NCBI RefSeq assembly: GCF_004365655.1
Contig: NZ_SOEO01000001.1
Coordinates: 496,001 to 560,000 of the forward strand
Origin: Epilithonimonas xixisoli
GTDB lineage: Bacteria; Bacteroidota; Bacteroidia; Flavobacteriales; Weeksellaceae
Direction of reading: 5' to 3'
DNA length: 64,000 nt
Shown: one piece after another, positions 16,561 to 24,869 of the stretch
Layout of the letters: every line of letters begins with the position of its first letter
Numbering within the stretch: position 1 is the stretch's first letter
The notes under the pieces: model-generated
Told to the model about the DNA's origin: nothing
Databases searched by the model: none
The model's input: the letters and a program-made list of their open reading frames with translations, nothing else
Position numbers and translations under genes: made by a program

Positions 16561-17403
16561 TTAACTATAAGCTAAATTTTTCGCAATTTTTTCTGAAGCA
16601 AATTTCAGAAACCTTGGAATGATTTGCGCTTGTGTCAGTACAATCTTGTCTTCATCATTCATTCTGTCGATGGTTTCTAGATATTTTTCCATTCCGAAAG
16701 TTTCGATCATTGCAGTCTTATTTTTTTCATCCTCCAGATTTTTCACAAATCCTGTTGGATCAGCTTCTGGATGGAATTGTGTTCCAAAGATTTCATCGGA
16801 AAAACGAACCGCCATCAGCGCTCTTTCCAAATGAACTGTTGGGCGGATTTTTTCAAGAGCGACAACTTTCATTCCCAATTCATCGATTTTTTCCTGATTT
16901 GGTTCAATGCATTGATAACCTCTGGAATCTACTGCGTAGAAAGGATCTGGCAAGTTTTTGAACAAAAATTCTTTCTCGCCGTCTTCCGATTTGTGAATGG
17001 GCATCACGCCAAAAGAATAGGATTTTCTCTTGCAAACATTTGCAATTCCAAAATGAATCACCGCCAATTGGAAAGAATGACAAACCAAAAAAGCGTATTT
17101 TTTCTGTTCATTATTTTGATTATGTTCCCAAATTTGATTTAAGAAATCAGCATATTTATTTTCCCATTCGTAGCCTTCTCTGTGAGGATTTCCAGGTCCT
17201 CCGGAAGATAAAAATATATCAAAGTCATTAATGTTTGGTATTTCGTTTTTGTAACGAACGTCGAAGATTTCTACCGAAACATTATCGTCGGACTGCTCCT
17301 GAAAAGTTTGAGATAATTCTTTAATATTGCGCATCCCTTGATTCGGATGGTTATTATTCATATCCAAAAGCGCAATTCTTACATCATTCTTACTCATATT
17401 CAT
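16561..17403 (-). CDS. Class I glutamine amidotransferase
   Basis: 280 residues with a class I glutaminase domain: SSGGPGNPH (oxyanion part), nucleophile Cys108 in LVCHSFQLAV, and His211/Glu213 in GTQFHPEAD. The nucleophile elbow is V-C-H-S-F-Q rather than the usual G-x-C-x-G-x-Q, but the triad is complete. It should release ammonia from glutamine for a partner ligase or act as a related gamma-glutamyl hydrolase. Its neighbours are the GCS2-type ligase (73 bases upstream) and the ATP-grasp-like gene (25 bases downstream). A TAATTTTG minus-7 box lies 11 bases before the start. Confidence 0.83.
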   Translation of the reverse strand: MNMSKNDVRIALLDMNNNHPNQGMRNIKELSQTFQEQSDDNVSVEIFDVRYKNEIPNINDFDIFLSSGGPGNPHREGYEWENKYADFLNQIWEHNQNNEQKKYAFLVCHSFQLAVIHFGIANVCKRKSYSFGVMPIHKSEDGEKEFLFKNLPDPFYAVDSRGYQCIEPNQEKIDELGMKVVALEKIRPTVHLERALMAVRFSDEIFGTQFHPEADPTGFVKNLEDEKNKTAMIETFGMEKYLETIDRMNDEDKIVLTQAQIIPRFLKFASEKIAKNLAYS

Positions 17404-17476
17404 AAATTTTCTACAAAATTAAGAATTTTAAATTTGAGGTCATTTTATATGAAAAATCGGATTCATCAGTTATCAA

Positions 17477-18580
17477 TTAAAACAATCCTTTTTCCGTCTC
17501 ATAAATCATATAATCCACGACTTTTTTCAGGTCGCCACCACTTTCGTGGAAGACTTTCAATTGACGGTCTGCGCCAGTTCCCATTTTGCAGATTTCTCTC
17601 GCATATTCCACTTCCTTTCTACAGCCCAAATCATCAACAACATCATCGATGAAAGCCAATAATTCTTCCAAAAGGTCACGATAAGGAACGCTTGCTTCTT
17701 TCCCAAAATCAATCAGATGAGCATCGATTCCGTCTTTGGAAGCGCGCCATTTGTTTTCGGTCAATAGCAATCTTCTGTAACTTCTGTAGCTCGTATTTTG
17801 CTGGTGCATTTTGTATATTTTTGCCACCAGCGATTGCATAATTGCCGCAAGACAAACCGTTTCGTCAATCGTCATTGGCATATCGCAAATCCTGAATTCG
17901 ATAGTCGGGTAGAAGGGATGAACTCGCAAATCCCACCAGATTTTCTTGGCATTGTCGATCGTTCCGGTTTTTACCATTAGATTCACATACGCATCAAACT
18001 CCGCAACACTACCGAAATAACTTGGCAAACCTGTTCTTGGGAACTTAGCGAAAACTTCCTGTCTGTAAGATTTGAAGCCCGTCAATCTCCCAACCCAAAA
18101 CGGCGAATTGGTGGACAAAGCGTAAACGTGTGGCAAGAAATAGCGCATCACATTTTGAATTCTAATTCCCTCTTCACGATCTGGAATCCCGATGTGAACG
18201 TGCAATCCGAAGATTAGATTTGATCTTGCAACATCGCCCAAATCGCTGACAATTTTGTCGTATCTCGCATCTTTTGTGATAAGGTTGTCTTTCCAATGCG
18301 AAAATGGATGTGTTCCACCACCAGAAACTCGCAATCCCTGGTCGTGAGCCGTTTTTACAAGATGTCTTCTGAGGTCTGTTAATTCTTGTCGTGCTTGTTG
18401 GATATTTTCACAGATGCCAGTTTCCATTTCCACCACAGATTCGTGCATTTCGTGTTTTAAGTTTTCGCTGAGAACGGCTTTTCCACCTTCGATTATTTTT
18501 GAAACGTGCGAGACCAGATCCCGAGTTTCTGCGTCTATGATTTGATATTCTTCTTCTACACCTATTGTAAATCTGTGCAT
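17477..18580 (-). CDS. GCS2-type carboxylate-amine ligase (YbdK family)
   Basis: 367 residues, close to the length of E. coli YbdK (372). It opens with FTIGVEEEYQIID, the family signature with metal-binding glutamates, and continues with GGTHPFSHW, FGLHVHIGIPDREEGIRIQN and EFRICDMP. The family forms gamma-glutamyl-type amide bonds using ATP and glutamine-synthetase-like chemistry; YbdK itself has weak glutamate-cysteine ligase activity. The substrate here is unknown. It sits between the amidotransferase and the second ATP-grasp gene, with a repeat element (18639-18822) just upstream. Confidence 0.9.
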   Translation of the reverse strand: MHRFTIGVEEEYQIIDAETRDLVSHVSKIIEGGKAVLSENLKHEMHESVVEMETGICENIQQARQELTDLRRHLVKTAHDQGLRVSGGGTHPFSHWKDNLITKDARYDKIVSDLGDVARSNLIFGLHVHIGIPDREEGIRIQNVMRYFLPHVYALSTNSPFWVGRLTGFKSYRQEVFAKFPRTGLPSYFGSVAEFDAYVNLMVKTGTIDNAKKIWWDLRVHPFYPTIEFRICDMPMTIDETVCLAAIMQSLVAKIYKMHQQNTSYRSYRRLLLTENKWRASKDGIDAHLIDFGKEASVPYRDLLEELLAFIDDVVDDLGCRKEVEYAREICKMGTGADRQLKVFHESGGDLKKVVDYMIYETEKGLF

Positions 18581-18638
18581 ATTATTTGTGTTTGTTAGTT
18601 AAAGTTAGTTAGTAGTTGCTTTATTAATGATACAATTT

Positions 18639-18822
18639 GGGCAGCTTAATCCACTTTCCGCTCCCAAACCTAACGAAGTGGTTCGACGAAGTCAATCTTT
18701 TTTGCTCAAGATTTCAGTTTAAGTAGAACTCGAGTACAAGCAAAAAAGGATTCGCTTAAACCTAACGCAGTGGTTCATCGATTCAAATAAAAAAATAGAA
18801 AAGATTAGATAAGTCGGGCTGC
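18639..18822 (+). repeat. Intergenic hairpin element R2, enlarged by two inserted direct repeats
   Basis: It begins GGGCAGCTTAATCC and ends AAGTCGGGCTGC, with an inner hairpin AATCTTTTTTGC / GCAAAAAAGGATT. Compared with R3 it contains two extra blocks of about 23 bases, AACCTAACGAAGTGGTTC (from about 18667) and AACCTAACGCAGTGGTTC (from about 18759), placed symmetrically on either side of the hairpin. It separates the GCS2-type ligase from the upstream ATP-grasp gene. Confidence 0.85.
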
Positions 18823-18861
18823 AAAGATTCTGCGTTCCAAATTGTGTCATCAAATAAAATT

Positions 18862-19812
18862 TTAAAGTTTATTTGTTACAAATTTCCCCCAGTTGATATT
18901 CACTTTTCCTGGTTTGTAATCTTTTGCTTTTTCGATGGCCAATTTTGCAGAGTGCTCTACAATCCAAGCAAAGTTTTCTTCTCCAACAGAATTCTTGTCC
19001 GCATCTGGCGCAGGATTACAGAAGTCAATCGCGTAAGGAATGCCGTCTCTCACCGCAAATTCTACGGTGTTGAAATCATAGCCCAATGCTTCATTCATTT
19101 TTAAAGTATAATCCGTGATGGTTTTAAGCAACTTTTCTCTTGCTGCACCTTCGGTTTGATGTGTTGTTGCATATCTCAAATGATGTGGATTTCTAGGTTC
19201 GTACGGCATTATGTGAACGTACTTTCTGCCCAAACAATACACGCGATAGTAATCCTCGAAAATGATTTCTTCCTGCACCATCATTACCAACTGCTCTGTC
19301 TCAGCGTGTTTTGCCCACATATCTTCTGGACTTTCAACTCTGTAAACATTTCTCCAGCCTCCACCATCGTGCGGTTTCATATAAGCTGGAAATCCAACAT
19401 AATCAAAAATATAATCCCAATCGTGAGGGAATTTTAAGTTTCTGAATGATGTTTCTGATGTGTTTTCTGGTCTTTCATAAGACGGGAGCAAAACTGTTTT
19501 CGGCAAAGGAATTCCGATTTTTGACATCAATGCGTTGTTGAAAAATTTCTCATCTGCGCTCCACCAAAATGGATTGTTGATGACGTAAGTTCCGCTCATT
19601 GCTGCATTTTTAAGATAAGCTCTGTAGAATGGAACGTCTTGCGAAATTCTGTCGATAATCACGGCGTAACCGTAATCTGCGCCTTGTTCCAATTTGTCAA
19701 TTTGGACAGCTTCTGCGATGTATTCGCCTTTCCCGAGTTCGTTCACTTTATCAATAAATGCCCACGGAAAAGTGTCTTCCATTCCGAATAAAATTCCAAT
19801 TTTTTTTGCCAT
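18862..19812 (-). CDS. ATP-grasp ligase
   Basis: 316 residues, soluble. ATP-grasp features: the ATP-binding lysine in AYMKPHDGGGWRNVY, the adenine strand VMMVQEEIIFEDYYRVYCLG, and the metal-binding part EFAVRDGIPYAIDFCNPAPD with Asp and Asn. The N-terminal GILFGMEDTFPWAF is a typical Rossmann-like start of a RimK/D-Ala-D-Ala-type enzyme. Members activate a carboxylate as acyl phosphate and join it to an amine. Substrates are unknown. It lies between an esterase gene (101 bases upstream) and the GCS2-type ligase. Confidence 0.85.
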   Translation of the reverse strand: MAKKIGILFGMEDTFPWAFIDKVNELGKGEYIAEAVQIDKLEQGADYGYAVIIDRISQDVPFYRAYLKNAAMSGTYVINNPFWWSADEKFFNNALMSKIGIPLPKTVLLPSYERPENTSETSFRNLKFPHDWDYIFDYVGFPAYMKPHDGGGWRNVYRVESPEDMWAKHAETEQLVMMVQEEIIFEDYYRVYCLGRKYVHIMPYEPRNPHHLRYATTHQTEGAAREKLLKTITDYTLKMNEALGYDFNTVEFAVRDGIPYAIDFCNPAPDADKNSVGEENFAWIVEHSAKLAIEKAKDYKPGKVNINWGKFVTNKL

Positions 19813-19913
19813 AATTTATGATTTGTTAATTTGTTAATTTGTTGAATCGTTTATTGTATATTTCAAAGTTTAGCGATTTTACAATTTTACGATTAATGAG
19901 TATTCAATAATTT

Positions 19914-20627
19914 TTATCCAAAAAACCGCCCAATGAATTTCGGGAAAACCATTCTCCAAAGTACCCAATCGTGGTCTATCCATTTTGCTTCATCATACCA
20001 GTGATTGATTCCTTTTGATGTTAAAATGCCTGCCATTTTTCTCGTTGGTTCAAGGCAAATGTCACGGTCAGAAGTACTGAGGACGATGTGCATATGCTTG
20101 TACTTCCAGGCTTCATCATTCTTGATAAATTCATCTGGACAATTGAAATAAATTAATTGGTCATCATAACCATCCATAAAACTTCTAATTGTAAAAGCGC
20201 CAGACAGACAGAAAAGATGTGAAACCAAATCCGGAAACCTAAAAGCAAAATTAGCTGCGTGATAACCACCGAAACTTGCGCCTGCTACGACAACTCGATG
20301 CGTATTGTGCGTTCTCTGGATGTATGGAATAAACTCCTGAACCAAGAACTGAACGTACATTTCGTAGTTTCGAATTCTTTCGTAAGGCGAAATTCCCTTG
20401 TCGTAGAAACTGAATTTGTCGATAGTTTGAATATTAAACAATTTCAATTTTCCACTGTCTGTAAAATGCGAAATGCTTCCGTTGAGATGGAAATCTGCAT
20501 TCTGAGTATAAGAACCTTGTGACGTCGGAAACATAATAACTGGAATTCCAAAATGTCCGGTAACTTCCACCTGAAGGCTCATCCCGAGAATATGTGAGTA
20601 GTAATCTGTATGTGTAATTTGAGGCAT
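19914..20627 (-). CDS. Esterase-family alpha/beta hydrolase
   Basis: 237 residues, no signal peptide. The nucleophile elbow is GASFGGYHAANFA, the acid is probably in STSDRD, and the catalytic His in KWIDHDWVLW, all as in the putative-esterase (esterase D) group. It starts IPVIMFPTSQGSYTQNADF, a pattern often seen in cytoplasmic members. It is embedded between the two ATP-grasp genes, so it may cleave or transfer an ester or thioester of the cluster product. Its start is preceded by a TTATCATT/TCATTCATCA leader (20628-20690) very like that of pdxJ. Confidence 0.82.
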   Translation of the reverse strand: MPQITHTDYYSHILGMSLQVEVTGHFGIPVIMFPTSQGSYTQNADFHLNGSISHFTDSGKLKLFNIQTIDKFSFYDKGISPYERIRNYEMYVQFLVQEFIPYIQRTHNTHRVVVAGASFGGYHAANFAFRFPDLVSHLFCLSGAFTIRSFMDGYDDQLIYFNCPDEFIKNDEAWKYKHMHIVLSTSDRDICLEPTRKMAGILTSKGINHWYDEAKWIDHDWVLWRMVFPKFIGRFFG

Positions 20628-20690
20628 ACCTTTTTATAATTGATGAATGATAGTTAATGAATGATAAATGATAAACGATGAATGATTAAA
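20628..20690 (-). repeat. TTATCATT / TCATTCATCA leader before the esterase gene
   Basis: Read on the minus strand this region is a chain of TTTATCATT and TCATTCATCA units followed by AATTATAAAAAGGT and the ATG. The end matches the pdxJ leader (ATTATAAAAAATATG) closely. Confidence 0.6.
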
Positions 20691-20711
20691 CCTTGAACCT
20701 TGAATCCTGAA

Positions 20712-21923
20712 TCAGTTCGTTGGTTTGTCTTTCGGTGGCAAAATATTTAGAATTTGCTCAGTCACAATTAAAGCAGCTTCGTCCAATCTTTCCTCTATAA
20801 TGTCAGCTGTTTTGGCTTTGTAAACAATTCCAATATGATAATCGATAGGTAAGAATTTTTCCACGTGTTCATTGTTCAAATCATCGGTGTTTGAATGCTT
20901 TTCTTTTGCAAGTGAAACAATTAATCCTGAATATAATTTCTGAGTTTCTTCAACCGTATATTTTTCGCCGTCCAATAATGCATTTTCCAGTTTTGCCCAT
21001 TCTCTCCAAATGTTGACGCCGGTTGCAGCTTCTACCATATCCGGAATGTGCGCACCACCAACTCTGGAAGATGTTTCCAGAAAATAGAATTTCCCATCAT
21101 TTCCTCTGATAAATTCACTGTGCGTTGCCCCATTTTGAATTCCAAATTTGTCCAAAACTTCTTTGTTGATTTTTTCCAGACCAATTGCTTCCTCAGATTT
21201 TTTATCCAAAGTTTTGGTTCGGAAAACACCACCTTCGTGAGAAACCTTCATCGGTGGAGAAAGGTATTTTGAAAAGCAGGAAAACACGATTTCTTTATTG
21301 TAAACCAAACAATCCACGTGGTAAACATCACCAGGTTTGAACGCCTCCAGCAAAAATTTGAAACGCTCGTCGCCCAGATTTTCTACCGCTGGCCAAAGTT
21401 CTTCGGCAGAATTTATTTTTATAATTCCGCTTGCCGAAGCTTCAGAACGTGGTTTCAAAACCCAGGGTCCAGGAACATCTTGCGTGAATTTATGAAGTTT
21501 TGCATCATTGAAAATCGATGAAAATTCGGGTACGGAAATCCCATTGTCTTTTGCTTGTTGGCGCATTGCCAGCTTATCTCGGAAATAACGATGCGTCGTT
21601 TGTCCCATTCCCGGAATACGATAAGTTTCGCGAATCATCGCCGCTTTTTCCACATCGAAATCGTCCAACGCAATCACTGCATCTATCTGATGATTTTTCA
21701 TCAAATAAGCAAAACCTTGAACCAAGTGGTCGAGATTCCAAACCGATGCTTCGATTTCGGGCATATAATAAACCTCGTCTATCGCGTGCCAAGGCCAGTT
21801 TTTTTCTTTCAAATTTTCTGACGTGATGAGAATGACTTTGTTTCCAAGCTTTTTGCACTCGTCCATAAAGTCGTAGCCTTTGTAATAACAGGAGATGCAG
21901 ACAATCGTTTTTTCCATATTCAT
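20712..21923 (-). CDS. ATP-grasp ligase (carbamoyl-phosphate-synthase-like)
   Basis: 403 residues, soluble. An N-terminal Rossmann-like part (ICISCYYKGYDFMDECKKLG) is followed by an ATP-grasp domain: GPWVLKPRSEASASGIIKI with the ATP lysine, FLLEAFKPGDVYHVDCLV, and the metal site FLETSSRVGGAHIPD. The usual E-x-N-x-R is E-T-S-S-R here, so the asparagine is replaced by serine. The layout is close to the CARNS/dipeptide-ligase type that joins amino acids. It is the first ligase of the cluster, 107 bases downstream of the M17 aminopeptidase. Confidence 0.86.
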   Translation of the reverse strand: MNMEKTIVCISCYYKGYDFMDECKKLGNKVILITSENLKEKNWPWHAIDEVYYMPEIEASVWNLDHLVQGFAYLMKNHQIDAVIALDDFDVEKAAMIRETYRIPGMGQTTHRYFRDKLAMRQQAKDNGISVPEFSSIFNDAKLHKFTQDVPGPWVLKPRSEASASGIIKINSAEELWPAVENLGDERFKFLLEAFKPGDVYHVDCLVYNKEIVFSCFSKYLSPPMKVSHEGGVFRTKTLDKKSEEAIGLEKINKEVLDKFGIQNGATHSEFIRGNDGKFYFLETSSRVGGAHIPDMVEAATGVNIWREWAKLENALLDGEKYTVEETQKLYSGLIVSLAKEKHSNTDDLNNEHVEKFLPIDYHIGIVYKAKTADIIEERLDEAALIVTEQILNILPPKDKPTN

Positions 21924-22030
21924 TTATTTTTGTCGGAAGTCAGAAGTCGGATGTCCGAAGTATGATTTCTTATTTGTAATTAGTTTTTAATTTTATTTAA
22001 AGCAAAATGTCGTAAGTTAATCGCTATTTG

Positions 22031-23437
22031 CTAATTATAATTCTCAATAAAATCCAACAGCAATTGCACGCCGTAACCTGTTGCCGCTTTATCTTTCGCA
22101 TAACCAACATTCCCAAAAGCAACTCCTGCAATGTCAAGATGTGCCCAATTTTGATGACCTTCTATAAATTGTTCCAAAAATTTTGCAGCTACAATACAAT
22201 CGCCAAAAGGCTTCATTGAAATGTTCTTAAAATCCGCAACATCCGATGTGAAATCGTCCTTCCAAACATCCCAAAGTGGCAAATTCCAAAGTCGCTGATT
22301 GGTTTTATCTGCGGACTTTTCCAATGATTTTTTCAAATCGTCATTGTTGGAAAAGTAAGCGCCACAAGTGTAACCGAACATTCGGACTGAACTTCCCGTC
22401 AAGGTTGCTAAATCAATCAAAACATCGGTTTCGTAATTCTTTGACAAATACGAAAGTCCGTCTGCAAGCGTCATTCTGCCTTCTGCATCGGTGTCCAAAA
22501 CTTCAATCGTTTTTCCACTGTAGGCGGTAATCACGTCACTTGGCAAATACGCTTTTTCTGAAACCGCATTGTCCGTGATTGGCAGAATTGCAATGATATT
22601 CACCGGAAGTTTAAGCTCTGAAGCTGTAATCAAAGCGCCAATCACCGCACTGGCGCCACCCATATCGCTTTTCATATAATGCAGATTGGCAGAGCCTTTG
22701 ATGGAAATTCCGCCCGTGTCGAATAAGACGCATTTTCCTACTAAGCCGATGGTTTTTGCATTTTCTTTTTCAGATTTATACTCCAAAATCGTGAACGAGG
22801 CTTCCTGAGAACTTCCTTGATTGACTGCTACAAATGCACCCAAACCTTCTTTGATGGATTCTTCTCTGTTTAATGACTTGTATTTCAAGCCATATTTTTC
22901 TGAGGTTGATTTCAGAAATTCTGAGATTTGGTCAACTTTTTTATAGTTCGCAGGTTTGTTAAGCCATTCCATTCCGGCAAATTGTCCGTTGCAAAGTGCT
23001 TCTGTTTTTAAAGCTAAATTTTTTGCTTCATCATCAGAAATGTTTTCAAAATAAAGTTCAAAATTCTCCTGCCAAAAGGGATGCGATCTTTCAAAAGGGT
23101 AGAGGTAAGTTCCCAAGAACAGACCTTTTACAAACTCCTCAGTCAAATCCAATCCTAATTTTGAATGAACCGAAGTTGCAACAGCTTGCAGATTTTTCTT
23201 GTAATCGTTCGCAAATTTGTTCGCCACATTTTGAATTTCAAAACCTTTTGAATCTCTACCAATTCCAATGAAAAAATTGATTTCGTTGGAGTCGGTTTTG
23301 ATGAAAACTTCGCTTTTTTTTCCGTTGAAAAAGTGCTCTGTATTCGGGTAATTCGATTTTTCCTGCTCCCAATCGTCTTCGCTGAACAGGAATATATTTT
23401 GTGTGGTTGTTTCTTTTTTATTGTAGATTTTAATCAT
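22031..23437 (-). CDS. M17 leucyl aminopeptidase family protein
   Basis: 468 residues. The C-terminal catalytic domain holds the family signatures: VGKCVLFDTGGISIKG, MKSDMGGASAVIGA, and DTDAEGRMTLADGLSYL, which give the two-metal site and catalytic lysine and arginine. The N-terminal regulatory domain is present, so the length is normal. It removes N-terminal residues from peptides in the cytoplasm. It stands directly upstream of the first ATP-grasp gene, so it could process or recycle peptides made by the cluster, but a general housekeeping role is equally possible. Confidence 0.92.
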   Translation of the reverse strand: MIKIYNKKETTTQNIFLFSEDDWEQEKSNYPNTEHFFNGKKSEVFIKTDSNEINFFIGIGRDSKGFEIQNVANKFANDYKKNLQAVATSVHSKLGLDLTEEFVKGLFLGTYLYPFERSHPFWQENFELYFENISDDEAKNLALKTEALCNGQFAGMEWLNKPANYKKVDQISEFLKSTSEKYGLKYKSLNREESIKEGLGAFVAVNQGSSQEASFTILEYKSEKENAKTIGLVGKCVLFDTGGISIKGSANLHYMKSDMGGASAVIGALITASELKLPVNIIAILPITDNAVSEKAYLPSDVITAYSGKTIEVLDTDAEGRMTLADGLSYLSKNYETDVLIDLATLTGSSVRMFGYTCGAYFSNNDDLKKSLEKSADKTNQRLWNLPLWDVWKDDFTSDVADFKNISMKPFGDCIVAAKFLEQFIEGHQNWAHLDIAGVAFGNVGYAKDKAATGYGVQLLLDFIENYN

Positions 23438-23454
23438 AATTACTTTACTGTTAT

Positions 23455-23506
23455 CATAGGAATAAATTCCTATGTTGAAATATTGGTCGTCCCGATGGGA
23501 CTTTTT
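23455..23506. repeat. Palindrome plus small hairpin between peptidase and esterase genes
   Basis: CATAGGAAT and ATTCCTATG form a perfect 9-base palindrome with a 2-base centre (23455-23474). Sixteen bases on, GTCCC-GAT-GGGAC followed by TTTTT (23489-23506) forms a second hairpin. The T-run is on the plus strand, so as a terminator it would face away from the cluster. Confidence 0.6.
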
Positions 23507-23511
23507 GGGTT

Positions 23512-24636
23512 TTAGTTTTTGATCTCATTTTCCAATTCATTTTTTGCTTTCACTGGACTTTCCAAACTGTCGATGAATAGCCATTCTACAGCTCTTGGAA
23601 ATTCCTGGGACCAATAGAATTCCTGATGTGTTCCTTGCTCGTTGATATTGGTTTTTACTTCAAAATCAAACAATTTCTGAGCATTCAGCCGTTTCAAAGA
23701 TTTTTCGAAAAGCCTGATTCTGCCAACCATTCTGGAGCCTTCTTGTCTTCCGCCGTACAAATAAACCTTGATTTTATAAGGATTACTGAAGCTTATCATC
23801 GGAAAATCATTCTCAGGTTCTACCCAAAGCGACGGCGAAAAAATCAACAGTTTGGAATAGACTTCAGGATAAAGAAATCCACCATAAATACTAATCAAAC
23901 CACCCAAAGAACTTCCGCCAATTCCTGTATTTTCGCGGTCTTTTTTTGTTCTGTAATTTTTATCAATCCAAGGTTTCAACGTGTCTGTGATGAACCTCAA
24001 ATATTTTTTCCCTTCCGCATCTTTTGTGACGGCATCATTATCAAAAATATATTCCTTGATTCTGTCGTCGTTGCCGTGTTCTACAGCGATAACAATCAAT
24101 TCACCACGTCCGTATTCCGCCAAAAGCGCTAACTTTTTATCAATTTCCCAATTCCCGTAAGCCGAACCTTCATTAAACAAATTCTGCGCATCCTGAAGGT
24201 AAAGCACAGGATAACTTTTCTCAGATTTGTGATAATCAAAAGGCAAAAGCGCCCAAACTTTTCTGGTTTTATCGAGCTGAGGAATATAGAACGCCTCATC
24301 TACCAATTCCACCGTTGGGAAAAATTCCTTTTTGAACGGTCCCCAATTCAGTCGCCATTTTTCTATATTGACCTGGACTTTTTTCGCCTCTTTTCTAATT
24401 TTTCGGTTAGGCGTTATGTTGTCGTATCTATCGATTTCTACATTTTCCCAACCACCTTTTGTAAATTTAAATTCTATCTCATCACTCAGTTGTTCATCGG
24501 GAATCTGGATGTAATAATTGCTATCATTCAATTTTTCCAATTCAAATTTGGAATCGCGTGGATTCCACTTGTTAAAATTTCCGGTAATGAAAATCGCTCG
24601 GTCATCATTGTCTTCTGACTTCAGAAAAAACTCCAT
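23512..24636 (-). CDS. Esterase with N-terminal CBM48-like domain
   Basis: 374 residues without signal peptide. Residues 1-90 look like an AMPK/CBM48-type carbohydrate-binding sandwich (IFITGNFNKWNPRD, IEFKFTKGGWENVEID). From about 115 on it is an esterase D-type alpha/beta hydrolase: LPFDYHKSEKSYPVLYLQDAQNLFN, nucleophile elbow GIGGSSLGGLIS, FSPSLWV, and a C-terminal His in EQGTHQEFYW. Similar two-domain proteins include enterochelin-esterase-like and feruloyl-esterase-like enzymes. It is the first gene of the minus-strand amidoligase/peptidase run. Confidence 0.83.
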   Translation of the reverse strand: MEFFLKSEDNDDRAIFITGNFNKWNPRDSKFELEKLNDSNYYIQIPDEQLSDEIEFKFTKGGWENVEIDRYDNITPNRKIRKEAKKVQVNIEKWRLNWGPFKKEFFPTVELVDEAFYIPQLDKTRKVWALLPFDYHKSEKSYPVLYLQDAQNLFNEGSAYGNWEIDKKLALLAEYGRGELIVIAVEHGNDDRIKEYIFDNDAVTKDAEGKKYLRFITDTLKPWIDKNYRTKKDRENTGIGGSSLGGLISIYGGFLYPEVYSKLLIFSPSLWVEPENDFPMISFSNPYKIKVYLYGGRQEGSRMVGRIRLFEKSLKRLNAQKLFDFEVKTNINEQGTHQEFYWSQEFPRAVEWLFIDSLESPVKAKNELENEIKN

Positions 24637-24802
24637 TCTTATTTTTAATTCTCTTATTGAGTTATAAATTTATAAAATTATTTTTATTAATCAATTAATG
24701 TTGCGTTTTTTTCTTTAAAAAATATATTTCTTTATTAAATATTAATGTAAAAATTAAAAACGTTGAATTTTTGTAAATTTTGATTTTCGAAAAAATAATC
24801 AC

Positions 24803-24842
24803 AAAAAATAAAAAAGCTTTCGAAGAATCACTCCGAAAGCTT
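24803..24842 (-). terminator. Terminator downstream of the GH43 gene
   Basis: On the minus strand a 9-base stem AAGCTTTCG / CGAAAGCTT with an 11-base loop is followed by a T-rich run (24813-24803). It separates the GH43 unit from the esterase gene. The remaining 24637-24800 is AT-rich and shows nothing else. Confidence 0.8.
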
Positions 24843-24869
24843 GAATTTTTATTGAAAAAACTTTAAAAT

